Below the pieces are notes generated by a model, which was not told the DNA's origin, did no database searches, and saw nothing but the letters and a program-made list of their open reading frames with translations. A DNA stretch of 62,527 bases from HO2-45-28 sp964412115 (GTDB lineage: Bacteria; Patescibacteriota; Minisyncoccia; HO2-45-28): NCBI GenBank assembly GCA_964412115.1, contig CAYPMM010000002.1, forward strand, positions 1 through 62,527, written 5' to 3'. The position numbers were made by a program, and so were the translations under genes. Shown here one piece after another: positions 41,048 to 49,346 of this stretch; positions within the stretch are counted from its first letter, which is position 1, and each line of letters begins with the position of its first letter.

Positions 41048-42952
41048 TCACCGCGCCACCTTTTCGTCTCCCGATTTAGTTTTTGTGTCCGACGCCAGTA
41101 TATCGGTGGTAAGAGACGAAGCGGCATCGCTTACGATATTGCCGGTAAAATCGTCCCGCCCTGAAGCGCTGATGTCAAAAAGCAGGACCGGCGAGGAGTT
41201 TATTTGGTCAGGCGAAGGAATAATGCCGATCTGGAACATCACCTCGCGCGCGGGCTGTGTGATTCCGACTCCGGCATTCACCGTTCCCGGACGCCACTTT
41301 ATTTCCGAACGAGCCGGGTCATAAATCACGCTCTCGCTCGAAGGTATAATAACGCCTTTCCAAATGGCATAAGCGGGCAGAGACGCTTTAACCTCAACTC
41401 CGCTTGCGTTATTTGATAAATTGGCCAGAGTCCAGACCGCCGTATAAACCGTTTCTTGCCCTTCTTTCGGAGGCAACGGCCCGCGCCCGGGCAAAACGGA
41501 TGAATAATAAAATCCTCTGTTTGATAACTGCAAAGACGTTTCTATCTTAAGCTCCAATTCAAATCTGCCCGAAACGTCAATTTCGCCCAAACCTATCGGG
41601 CGCGAAGCCGGTTTTATTTCACCTTTTAATTTTATGGTCGGATTCACCAAGCGCGCTCTGGACAAAGACACGGCATCAAGCGCCCTGAAACTGAAACTGG
41701 CCTGCCCCGATTCCCCGGGGTCAAGCAAAGACAGGTCCGGCATGCTTGACGGAGACCAAACAACCTTCTTTTCAAATCCGCGGTAAGAACCGGAAAAAAC
41801 CGATATTGTTTTTTCGTCCAACGCGTCGCCCGAAACTTCAACTTCCACGTTTACGTCGCGGACCGACTGCGAAAGATTGTTTTTCCAAAAAATACCGACG
41901 CTTACCTGCTCTCCGCTTTTTATCGCCGTCAGGCTGTCCTGGCCGTTTACGCGCGCCGCAAGGTCAACGAATACCCGCCTGATAACAAGCGAGCGGGTTG
42001 AAGCGCCGTAAACCGACAAATTTTTTCCGTCCAAAACCCCGATTTGAGCGGTTATGTTTTTTTGCTCCATGTCTTCTCCTTCAAAAATTCCGGAAATGGA
42101 AATCGATCTTTCATTGCCGGGAGCCAGATCGCCCAACGCCCACCGGCTTTGGCCTTCGGTTGGCTGAGGACTGGAATTTTTAAAGATAAACCCGGCCGGA
42201 TAAGCCATGTCCAGCGTCAGGTTTTTTACGGTGTCTGAAGAATTTGAAACATATTTGACTTCAAATTTAACTTCGCGCCCGGCGTTTATTTCTTCAGGGA
42301 CGCCAACCGAAACACCGACCGGGGAACGTATTATTTTTACGGTTTTCTTTTCTGTTTTTTCAAAAACGGCGTTGGAACCTTCGGTGCGGTACTCAAGCGC
42401 CGTTTCGGCTTCGGCCTCAAAATTTTCGGGCCCGAAAACATAAGCAGCGAAGGTCTGGCGCGCTATTCCTCCGGCCGGCACCTCGCCCAACGAAACCCTT
42501 TCAATCAAAAACGAGCCGGCGATTTTATTAACCGGCCGCGAACCGTCGGGATATTTAAAACTTAAATCGGCCGAGGCGAGTTTGACGCTGTTTTTGTTTA
42601 CTACCGACACTTCCCACCTCACCAAATCACCTCCGGCAACTTCTGCCGGTACGGATACGGAGATGTCTATGTTTCTTGTTGAAACGGAACCGAAAGTGCC
42701 AAAAAGATAAAACGCGGCCAAAACAGCGATTGATAAAACAAAAATTACGGCAAGTATTATAAAGTATTTCATGCGTGGAAATCCGGGTCCTTTTAAAGCC
42801 TCGGCTAAAATTTCTTCGGACGGTTTTTTCGGCCATTCGGAGCCGATTTTTTCCGGCACATACGACAACTCGGGTTCTTTAAATCTGCCCCCAAAACGCT
42901 CACCCTCTTTATAGAGGCGTTTTTTCAGCCGCTCAAGACCGTCTTCGTTCAT
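41048..42952 (-). CDS. Large membrane-anchored surface protein, 634 residues
   Basis: Cytoplasmic N-terminus (about 70 residues), one membrane helix (about 76-98, FIILAVIFVLSIAVLAA), then about 530 residues of extracytoplasmic beta-sandwich repeats. Segments such as VSVPAEVAGGDLVRWEVSVVN and VGVPEEINAGREVKFEVKY are repeats of the DUF11/CARDB-like kind seen in S-layer-associated proteins. No enzymatic motif. A role in the cell surface or pilus anchoring is inference. Confidence 0.75.
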   Translation of the reverse strand: MNEDGLERLKKRLYKEGERFGGRFKEPELSYVPEKIGSEWPKKPSEEILAEALKGPGFPRMKYFIILAVIFVLSIAVLAAFYLFGTFGSVSTRNIDISVSVPAEVAGGDLVRWEVSVVNKNSVKLASADLSFKYPDGSRPVNKIAGSFLIERVSLGEVPAGGIARQTFAAYVFGPENFEAEAETALEYRTEGSNAVFEKTEKKTVKIIRSPVGVSVGVPEEINAGREVKFEVKYVSNSSDTVKNLTLDMAYPAGFIFKNSSPQPTEGQSRWALGDLAPGNERSISISGIFEGEDMEQKNITAQIGVLDGKNLSVYGASTRSLVIRRVFVDLAARVNGQDSLTAIKSGEQVSVGIFWKNNLSQSVRDVNVEVEVSGDALDEKTISVFSGSYRGFEKKVVWSPSSMPDLSLLDPGESGQASFSFRALDAVSLSRARLVNPTIKLKGEIKPASRPIGLGEIDVSGRFELELKIETSLQLSNRGFYYSSVLPGRGPLPPKEGQETVYTAVWTLANLSNNASGVEVKASLPAYAIWKGVIIPSSESVIYDPARSEIKWRPGTVNAGVGITQPAREVMFQIGIIPSPDQINSSPVLLFDISASGRDDFTGNIVSDAASSLTTDILASDTKTKSGDEKVAR

Positions 42953-42990
42953 TTAAACATTATAACAGGCAATTTAAACTTAATAAAAAT

Positions 42991-43011
42991 GCTGAACCTG
43001 GAAGGTTCAGC
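42991..43011 (-). terminator. Rho-independent terminator
   Basis: Stem GCTGAACCT / AGGTTCAGC with a 3-base loop, followed by ATTTTTATT on the minus strand. It ends the gene at 43035-43478. Confidence 0.85.
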
Positions 43012-43034
43012 AAAAAACACTGTCGTTTTTTTGT

Positions 43035-43478
43035 TTATTTATTTTTAAGAAGTCTGTCCATCAGGCCCTTAAGGTCATATATCTTGCCGTCTTTTTGAAT
43101 TATCGGATTTTCGCAAATCATTTCGTCAACCTCCAGCCTAACCGAGCGAATTTTGTCTCCGACTTGCCAGCTCACGCGCGTCATATACGAATCAGATCCA
43201 ACCAGCTTCGCGCGAACAGACATCGCGGCAACCTCGACTTTGGGGGTGGTAATGTTGTGATAGAAGAAAAAACGATAAGAGCCCCGCTCAATTTTTTCCA
43301 CACGCCGCCAAATCAAATTGCCAAAATTGGGCACCGGCACTTCTTCTTTAGAAATATATTTTTCACAGGCGTGATGGTTTGCGCCGCCGTGATGGCCATT
43401 TCCGCCATGCTCGTTATGCGCCGAAACACTTCCGCCGGAAAAAAGAAGGACCAAAAACACAAAAATCCGGCCTTTCAT
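43035..43478 (-). CDS. Secreted His-rich protein, 147 residues
   Basis: A classic signal peptide (residues 1-20, ending VSAHNE) is followed by a His/Gly-rich stretch HGGNGHHGGANHHA that could bind metal. The rest is a small beta domain. No family recognised. It lies between the surface protein gene and recO, with its own terminator. Confidence 0.7.
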   Translation of the reverse strand: MKGRIFVFLVLLFSGGSVSAHNEHGGNGHHGGANHHACEKYISKEEVPVPNFGNLIWRRVEKIERGSYRFFFYHNITTPKVEVAAMSVRAKLVGSDSYMTRVSWQVGDKIRSVRLEVDEMICENPIIQKDGKIYDLKGLMDRLLKNK

Positions 43479-43542
43479 TTAAGCCCCCTCCCAAAAACAC
43501 CCGCTAAGAAACTAGCATATTTCTCAACAAAAAACAAGGCGG

Positions 43543-44100
43543 TCAAAGCTGACTGGCCAAAAGTCCCTGAGCGCTTAATTTTTTAAACGCATCCGTTTTT
43601 GATGTTTGGTTCGGCAAGTCAAACCATGAGTTTCCGGAAATTATATCATCTTCCGAATCAACATATCCGAGTCGATGCAAAAGCCGCGCCTGAAAAACCT
43701 CTTCAAACCCATTTTTTACTAAACACCGGGTGTCTAGTAAACATTGATAAGCGCTTTTTAGCAGTTCCCAGACAGCCTCGTCTTTTTCCTGTCCCTTAAC
43801 CATACGTTCAAGAAAAACAGCCCCGCCAGCGAAAACAGAATGAGTTCTTTCGTCTAGAGGCAGATTTGAAATCTCTTCGGCGTCAGTAAGGCGCATAAAT
43901 TCTTTTCCTTCAACAAAAGAGAGGCGGATTAAAGAGTGTTTCGCCAAATGAGGCCGCAGTTTTGATTTTTCCAGCCGCACACTTTTAGCAAACACCGCAA
44001 TTTTCCCGAAATCCTTCGTATAAACATTGTAAATCCTGTCGGCCTCCCCAAAATCATTTTCCGACAAAATTATTCCTTCGGTGTGATGCAGATTATACAT
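43543..44100 (-). CDS. recO: DNA repair protein RecO (short form)
   Basis: RecFOR-pathway mediator that loads RecA and anneals strands. The N-terminal OB fold is clear: HHTEGIILSENDFGEADRI and the KDFGKIAVFAKSV strand. A helical region follows. At 185 residues it is about 50 shorter than E. coli RecO and lacks the cysteine zinc module, a common compact form in reduced genomes. Confidence 0.85.
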   Translation of the reverse strand: MYNLHHTEGIILSENDFGEADRIYNVYTKDFGKIAVFAKSVRLEKSKLRPHLAKHSLIRLSFVEGKEFMRLTDAEEISNLPLDERTHSVFAGGAVFLERMVKGQEKDEAVWELLKSAYQCLLDTRCLVKNGFEEVFQARLLHRLGYVDSEDDIISGNSWFDLPNQTSKTDAFKKLSAQGLLASQL

Positions 44101-44117
44101 AGTGAAATTTTAACATA

Positions 44118-44144
44118 AAAGAAAAAAGACGCGCATCGCGCGTC
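44118..44144 (-). terminator. Rho-independent terminator
   Basis: Stem GACGCGC / GCGCGTC with an ATC loop, followed on the minus strand by TTTTTTCTTTT. It ends the HicB-like gene. Confidence 0.85.
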
Positions 44145-44153
44145 CTTAAATCC

Positions 44154-44477
44154 TTATCGCTGTTCCATCGCAGAACGGTTATGAGAAGCCCAAATCCCCT
44201 TCCAAAATGTAAACTTACTAACATCCACCTTAATCAAAACCGGAATGACATCATCCGAAATATTATCGGAAAATGTCATGGAGACAAGAGGTAAGGAATC
44301 GCCGTCTTTCCATACTTTTTCAACATAAAGAGCGAGTGTCTGTGTTGCAATATTGATAACTTCTTCCAGTTTTTCGTTTTCCAGAACACAAATAACATTC
44401 GGAAAATCGGGGAACTCAACCCCGTAATTCATGCCGACTTTTTTTATTAAAGCAACGTAATGGGTCTTACGGCTCAT
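44154..44477 (-). CDS. HicB-like antitoxin-family protein, orphan
   Basis: HicB_lk fold: YVALIKKVGMNYGVEFPDFPN is the partial RNase H-like strand pair, then VINIATQTLALYVEKVWKDG and PVLIKVDV. No HicA toxin is adjacent on either side, and no DNA-binding domain is fused, so this is an orphan. ATG at 44477 has GGAGG upstream. 107 residues. It lies just outside the duplicated ileS 3' segment. Confidence 0.85.
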   Translation of the reverse strand: MSRKTHYVALIKKVGMNYGVEFPDFPNVICVLENEKLEEVINIATQTLALYVEKVWKDGDSLPLVSMTFSDNISDDVIPVLIKVDVSKFTFWKGIWASHNRSAMEQR

Positions 44478-44520
44478 TTACGATTCCTCCGTTAGATGCG
44501 TGAAATACTTCCTCCTCCTA

Positions 44521-44632
44521 TATACCAAACTTCAGAGAAATAGTCAACCCCGATAGAGGCTTGGCGCTGCGAGCCCTCGCGGCCTCTAACGGGGTAGGCC
44601 AGTTGGGTTTTGCGGGTTCGATGAACAAAAAT
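44521..44632 (-). pseudogene. Second copy of the ileS 3' end, interrupted by a hairpin
   Basis: Positions 44521-44547 match 45540-45566 at all 27 bases, and 44606-44620 match 45574-45588 at all 15. Translated in the IleS frame it reads EPAKP, then an unrelated 20 or so codons, then LTISLKFGI. The unrelated part holds a hairpin (44548-44594, arms CCCCG-TAGAGG / CCTCTA-CGGGG). It bounds the decayed PaaX/Cas2-like cassette on the side opposite ileS. Confidence 0.85.
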
Positions 44633-44636
44633 TTCA

Positions 44637-44680
44637 TGAAATTACCATACTAATACGATCGTATCAATATGGTAATTTCA
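44637..44680. repeat. 44-bp palindrome, family R2, next to the decayed PaaX/Cas2-like gene
   Basis: Arms begin TGAAATTACCATA and the centre is ATACGATCGTAT; two mismatched pairs in all. It sits between the ileS fragment and the start of the decayed gene, as R1 copy B sits upstream of the intact gene. Confidence 0.92.
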
Positions 44681-44697
44681 AATATGTGGCAAAATAC

Positions 44698-44988
44698 ATG
44701 TACAGCCCGACAAAACAAAAGATTTTAGCGCTGCTCGCCTCCGGCTTGGTTGTCGGCCTTAGCGCTTCACCGCGCATTCAGTGGCAAATAATTAAAAACA
44801 TTCCGAAGACACTCAAAAACATAGACACAAAAATACTTAATCCTTGTGATAAAGAAATAAAATTCTTGGCCGAGTTTTTTGAAGTAGGCCAACATGTCCG
44901 CGTCCTAACAGTTGAAAACATTTCAATAGACGCCGACTTAAAACTCCATTTTGAGTTTAAGTTAAACGCGCTTTTGACAGCAAGATAG
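44698..44988 (+). pseudogene. Internally deleted PaaX/Cas2-like gene
   Basis: The 97-residue frame (ATG at 44698; another ATG at 44686) joins the start of the CPR PaaX/Cas2-like family (SPTKQKILALLASGLVVGLS, ASPRIQWQIIKNIPK) directly to the end of the Cas2-like domain (NPCDKEIKFLAEFFEVGQH, then DADLKLHFEF). The expected middle of about 90 residues, including the FDIP strand, is missing. A frame-preserving deletion is the simplest explanation. The recognition is from memory of the family, so moderately secure. Confidence 0.65.
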
Positions 44989-45066
44989 GGGCATTGAGAA
45001 ATCGGGAGACACAAAAATGTTGAAATACAACAAAAATCTTTAAATTAAAAACTCAATAAAAATTAA

Positions 45067-45097
45067 ACAAAAACCGGATGCGTATTGCGCGTCCGGT
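45067..45097 (-). terminator. Rho-independent terminator
   Basis: Stem ACCGGATGCG / CGCGTCCGGT (one G-T pair) with a 5-base loop, then TTTTTGTTT on the minus strand. It ends the gene at 45125-45490. Confidence 0.8.
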
Positions 45098-45124
45098 GGA
45101 GCTCAACTATTGTTTGGTGTGTTT

Positions 45125-45490
45125 CTATATACTCCAATCATCCTTTACTATCTTTTTTGCGGAACTAATTATGTTAAGTTTTTGTTCTTCCTCTGCTATC
45201 TTTTTTGCGGAACTAATTATGTTAAGTTTCTGCTCCTTAGAAAAATCGTCAATCCTACCGATTCTTTCTCCGTGATTTTCTAAAATAAAAGCCGCGCCCT
45301 CCGCCATTTGGCCTAAGTACTCTTCACTTGCCGTTCCATCAAAAATATTACCGGTCAGCAGTCCTCTTTCCCCGCCATACACAATCATCTCTTTCATTTT
45401 TTTTGCGTGAGGACCAACTTTAAAGTTCCCAACACAATGTTCCCGAGTCCTCGCTGCGTCACGAAGCTTGTCTTGAAATCCCTTGTCCAT
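45125..45490 (-). CDS. Unrecognised 121-residue protein with a tandem repeat
   Basis: ATG at 45490 chosen because AAGGAGG lies at proper distance; the ATG at 45496 would overlap it. Soluble and charged. The C-terminus has two tandem 16-residue units beginning EQKLNIISSAKKI, encoded by a near-perfect 48-bp DNA repeat (45148-45181 and 45196-45229), so the duplication is recent. No family recognised. It lies between ileS and the decayed PaaX/Cas2-like gene. Confidence 0.7.
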   Translation of the reverse strand: MDKGFQDKLRDAARTREHCVGNFKVGPHAKKMKEMIVYGGERGLLTGNIFDGTASEEYLGQMAEGAAFILENHGERIGRIDDFSKEQKLNIISSAKKIAEEEQKLNIISSAKKIVKDDWSI

Positions 45491-45533
45491 TCCCATCCCT
45501 CCTTAAAAATATCCACCACTATCGAGCTCTATT

Positions 45534-48500
45534 TTAAGATATACCAAACTTCAGAGAAATAGTCAAGCGAGTCGGTTTTGCGGGTTCGGTGAAAGAAACC
45601 GCTTTAATTCCAGCCTCTTTTTTGAGAACTGATTCAAATTTTTTGACAAAGGCGGCGCCTTTGTCGTCGGTGAGTGCTACAAAAGTTATTTTATCAGACG
45701 GCTTAAGGCCGGCTTCCTTTCTCTTATCCTGAATATGGCGAATAAGCTCGCGAAGCTGACCCTCCTCTTTGAGTTCGGGCGTGATGTTCGTGTCCAGTTC
45801 AACCTCGTCTTTTATTTTGTAATCCGATTTTATTTCTTTTATATTTACTTCGCCCTTAATCAATCCAACAAGTTCTTTGTTCTTTACGTTTAACTTCTTG
45901 CTTTTTACTTTAAGCAAGCCGAGGGGCTGACGAACTTTAATCCCCGCCTTAGCCCTTGATTCAAGAGCAAGCGAAACAACTCTTCTCGCCTCGTTCATCT
46001 CTTCAGCCAGTTTTTTATCTGACACTGACGGCTTTTTGAATTTAGTCCATTTTTCCAAGTGAATACTATTTTTACCCATAACGTCCAAAAACATTTTATC
46101 TGTTAAAAACGGAATGAAGGGCGCCGCGAGTTTTGATGCTTCATAAAGAGCAAGCCCAAAAACATCCGAGATTTCTTTTTTTTTTTTTTTTTTGTCAAAC
46201 CTTATAGAATCTCTAATCCGCTTTATGTACCAGCTCGACAAATCTTCAGCCACAAAATTTTCAATTGTCCGCGCGGCTTTTACTATGTCATATTTTTCAA
46301 GAGCTTCAGTCGCTTCATATCCAATCTGATTCAAACGCGCATTCAGCCACTTATTTATCAGGAGCTTCGGATTTTTTTTCAGAACTTTTCCCTTATCTTT
46401 ATATGTCTTCCAGTAAACGAATGAGTTCCAAAAAATGTTGAGGAATCTCCGCGAGGTATCGGCAACGTCGGATTCTTTAAAGAGTTTTTCGTCCCACGGC
46501 TGATTGACCGTATAAAAATACCAACGCACGGCATCCGCGCCGTATTTTTCAAAAAGACGTTCCGGCTCAACCGTATTGCCTTTGGATTTGGACATTTTTT
46601 CTCCTTTTTCATCAAGTAAAAGCCCCGCAACCAAAACATTTTTGTAGGGCGCGGATTTTCCCAAAAGCGATGCAACCGCAAGAAGAGTGTAAAACCACCC
46701 GCGGGTCTGGTCCACCCCTTCGGCGATATAGTCGGCCGGATATTGAATTTTCGAGTCCTTTTTAAAAAGAACGTGGTCCTCGGCGAAAGGCATGGCGCCG
46801 GAATCAAACCAAATGTCTGCCACCTCTTTTACGCGAGACATCGTCAAACCGCATTTAACGCATTCCAAATTGACCAAATCAACATAGGGCCGATGTAAAT
46901 CAAGTTCGCCCGCCCTATTATACGGCCAATTATGCAATTTTAATTCTTTTGCTTCTCCTGTTTTTGGATACCACAGGGATTGGTATTGGTTTTCGCCGGC
47001 ACCCTCAAGCGCGGCGTTTAAAACCCACATTGGATCGCCATGGCTTATTATTAAAACATTTTTGCCGCGATTGTTTTTTACAATCTTTCTTATCTCCATC
47101 ATCATTCTCGCCCTGACGTCCCGCAAACTTTCTCCTCCTGGAAAAGTTTCGGCTAGTTTCCTTTCAAACGGATAGCGCGCGCGGACTTCTTTTTCCTTGC
47201 GCCCCTGCCACTCGCCCAAATTAAAATCATATATATTTTCATTTATCTCGACTCTTGCGCCCAAAATTTTAGAAATTATTTCCGAAGTCTGCCTCGCGCG
47301 GTTCAAAGGAGAAGAAACAATCAAATCTATTTTTTCTTTTTTAAGCAGTCCGGCCGTTTTTTCGGCCTCTTTCATTCCTTTTTTGGTCAAATTGTTGTTT
47401 TTATCATATGCCGGCACCGCGGGTCCGACCATGTTTTTTACATTATGGTCCGCTTCGCCGTGGCGCATAATAAAAATCCTTGTCGTCCGCTTCGGTCCTT
47501 TTTTATCCAGGTCTTCAAGCGAGCCGGCAATTTCCCGATGTCCGCATTTTTCGCATTGCCAAATCGGCAAGGGCATACCCCAATACCTTTCGCGGGAAAT
47601 GGCCCAATCCACGTTTTCACGCAGCCACTCGCCAAAACGGCCGTTTTTAATATATTCCGGATGCCAGCCGATTTTTGAATTTTCTTTAAGCATGCGCGAT
47701 TTTACCGCGGTAGTTTTTAAAAACCATGAATCTTTGGCCAAATACATCAGAGCCGAATTGCATCTCCAGCAAAAAGGATAATCATGCTCATAAAACTCTT
47801 CTTTAAAAAGCAGGCCGCGCTCTCTTAGATTTTCAATAATAAAAGGATTGGACTCCTGAAAGTATTTTCCGTTCCATAAATAATCCGGTGTTTTCATTTT
47901 GCCGTCTTGGCCTGCGGTAACTAAAACCGAGAGGCCTTTTTCCCGGCCGATTTTCTGATCGTCTCCGCCGAAAGCCGGAGCGATATGGACTATGCCCGTG
48001 CCGTCGTCAGTTGAGACGAAATCCGCGCCGACTACCCTATAATCATTCGGCCCGGATTTATAATTTCGCTCTTCGTATTTATAGAGAGGCTCGTAATCAA
48101 TACCAACAAGTTCCCGGCCTTCCTTTTCGCCTAAAATTTTATAATTTTTTCCAAGAACAGAAACCTGCTCTTTGACCAAAACGATATTTTCGCCGTCATG
48201 CTCCGCAAAAACATAAAGGGCTTTTGGATTTACGGCCAAAGCGATATTGCCGGGCAGCGTCCATGGGGTCGTGGTCCAGACCAAAAAATAAAAACTCTGT
48301 CCGCCGACTCCTCTTTTGGATTTAAATTTAACGTAAACCGATTTTTCTTTTACTTTTTTGTAGCCCTGCGCCAGCTCGTGCGACGAAAGAGATGTTTGGC
48401 ACCGCGGACACCACGGCAAAACTTTATAGTCTTTATACAAATATCCGTTTTTAGATATGTCGGCAAAAACCTGCCACAAAGATTCCAAATACGAATTGGT

Positions 48501-48959
48501 CATGGTGATATATGGATTTTTAAGGTCAAGCCAGTAGCCCATGCGGTTGGTCATCTTCTCCCATTCTTCGACATTGGACAGGGTCAGTTTTCTTGCTTCT
48601 TCAACAAATTTTTCCACCCCGACTTTTTCTTCAATTTCTTTTTTAGTTGAAACTCCGAGTTTCTTCTCCACCTCCATTTCTATCGGAAGTCCATGGGTAT
48701 CCCAGCCGGCTTTGCGCCGGACGTAAAATCCTTGCATGGTCTTAAAACGCAAAATAATATCTTTAAACGCCCTTGCTTCAACATGGTGAATGCCCGGCCG
48801 GCCGTTGGCATAAGGCGGTCCTTCGTAAAAAACAAACGGCTTGCCTTTTTTCGTTTTCGCAAGCGTTTGCTCAAAAATCTTGTTTTTCTGCCAGTATTCT
48901 AAAATCTCCTTTTCTGATTCGGCAAGGGTTTTTTTGGTATTTTCGTTATTTTCAGGCAT
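45534..48959 (-). CDS. ileS: Isoleucyl-tRNA synthetase with inserted histidine-phosphatase domain
   Basis: Class I IleRS of 1141 residues from the ATG at 48959. Motifs: PPYANGRPGIHH (HIGH-type), GWDTHGLPIE, editing domain WTTTPWTLPGN, and KMSKSKGN. Between GSLEDL and DLHRPYVD, two segments that are adjacent in normal IleRS, sits a histidine-phosphatase (phosphoglycerate mutase-like) domain of about 190 residues. It has IFIMRHGEADHN (catalytic His near residue 500), VSSPLNRARQTSEI and IISHGDP (second His near 640). The downstream gene segment has an 18-A run encoding six lysines. The insertion does not disrupt the synthetase frame or motifs. Confidence 0.95.
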   Translation of the reverse strand: MPENNENTKKTLAESEKEILEYWQKNKIFEQTLAKTKKGKPFVFYEGPPYANGRPGIHHVEARAFKDIILRFKTMQGFYVRRKAGWDTHGLPIEMEVEKKLGVSTKKEIEEKVGVEKFVEEARKLTLSNVEEWEKMTNRMGYWLDLKNPYITMTNSYLESLWQVFADISKNGYLYKDYKVLPWCPRCQTSLSSHELAQGYKKVKEKSVYVKFKSKRGVGGQSFYFLVWTTTPWTLPGNIALAVNPKALYVFAEHDGENIVLVKEQVSVLGKNYKILGEKEGRELVGIDYEPLYKYEERNYKSGPNDYRVVGADFVSTDDGTGIVHIAPAFGGDDQKIGREKGLSVLVTAGQDGKMKTPDYLWNGKYFQESNPFIIENLRERGLLFKEEFYEHDYPFCWRCNSALMYLAKDSWFLKTTAVKSRMLKENSKIGWHPEYIKNGRFGEWLRENVDWAISRERYWGMPLPIWQCEKCGHREIAGSLEDLDKKGPKRTTRIFIMRHGEADHNVKNMVGPAVPAYDKNNNLTKKGMKEAEKTAGLLKKEKIDLIVSSPLNRARQTSEIISKILGARVEINENIYDFNLGEWQGRKEKEVRARYPFERKLAETFPGGESLRDVRARMMMEIRKIVKNNRGKNVLIISHGDPMWVLNAALEGAGENQYQSLWYPKTGEAKELKLHNWPYNRAGELDLHRPYVDLVNLECVKCGLTMSRVKEVADIWFDSGAMPFAEDHVLFKKDSKIQYPADYIAEGVDQTRGWFYTLLAVASLLGKSAPYKNVLVAGLLLDEKGEKMSKSKGNTVEPERLFEKYGADAVRWYFYTVNQPWDEKLFKESDVADTSRRFLNIFWNSFVYWKTYKDKGKVLKKNPKLLINKWLNARLNQIGYEATEALEKYDIVKAARTIENFVAEDLSSWYIKRIRDSIRFDKKKKKKEISDVFGLALYEASKLAAPFIPFLTDKMFLDVMGKNSIHLEKWTKFKKPSVSDKKLAEEMNEARRVVSLALESRAKAGIKVRQPLGLLKVKSKKLNVKNKELVGLIKGEVNIKEIKSDYKIKDEVELDTNITPELKEEGQLRELIRHIQDKRKEAGLKPSDKITFVALTDDKGAAFVKKFESVLKKEAGIKAVSFTEPAKPTRLTISLKFGIS
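46176..46193 (-). repeat. 18-nt homopolymer inside ileS
   Basis: Eighteen A in the coding strand, read as six lysines. It is prone to slippage in replication, transcription or sequencing. The frame is intact in this assembly. Confidence 0.9.
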
Positions 48960-49109
48960 ATATAGAGCAATAATAGACGAAAACCCGTAAAATAAAAAGA
49001 CTTTACTTGACAAAATAATAAAAAATAGTTGTAACTAGTGGCATCAGAAAAAAGTTTCGGGTAAAATTAAGTTAAATAATTGCGCTGTTCTTTTTCGGGA
49101 GGATTTAGG

Positions 49110-49307
49110 ATGTCTAAGGAGACGATTTGGGAGAGGGCGTATAAGCTTTTTGAGCACAGGCTGAAATATGGAATCGCCGGAAATAGAGAGAGCGACTGGC
49201 TGCGGGCAAGGGAGGAATTGGAACAGGAAAAATCAGGATATATAATTGCCACGATAGAAAAAACAAGGGTGAGGGCAAAAATGGTCGTTGCAGAAGAGAA
49301 TAAATAG
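49110..49307 (+). CDS. DUF2934-like small protein, 65 residues
   Basis: The ATG at 49110 has GGGAGGA 6 nt upstream. IWERAYKLFEHRLKYG followed by DWLRAREELE matches the short DUF2934 helical motif, whose function is unknown. The tail is basic (KTRVRAKMVV). It diverges from ileS and converges on argS. Confidence 0.7.
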   Translation: MSKETIWERAYKLFEHRLKYGIAGNRESDWLRAREELEQEKSGYIIATIEKTRVRAKMVVAEENK

Positions 49308-49333
49308 ACCCCCCGATGGACATCGGGGGGTCT
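49306..49333. terminator. Bidirectional terminator
   Basis: A 13-bp stem AGACCCCCCGATG / CATCGGGGGGTCT with a 2-base centre between the convergent DUF2934-like and argS genes; A/T-rich on both sides. Confidence 0.85.
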
Positions 49334-49346
49334 AAAATTTATATTT

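Noticed and set aside
48960..49013. N-terminal extension of IleRS
   Set aside because: The extra 18 residues are hydrophobic and unlike IleRS; the ATG at 48959 starts the conserved region.
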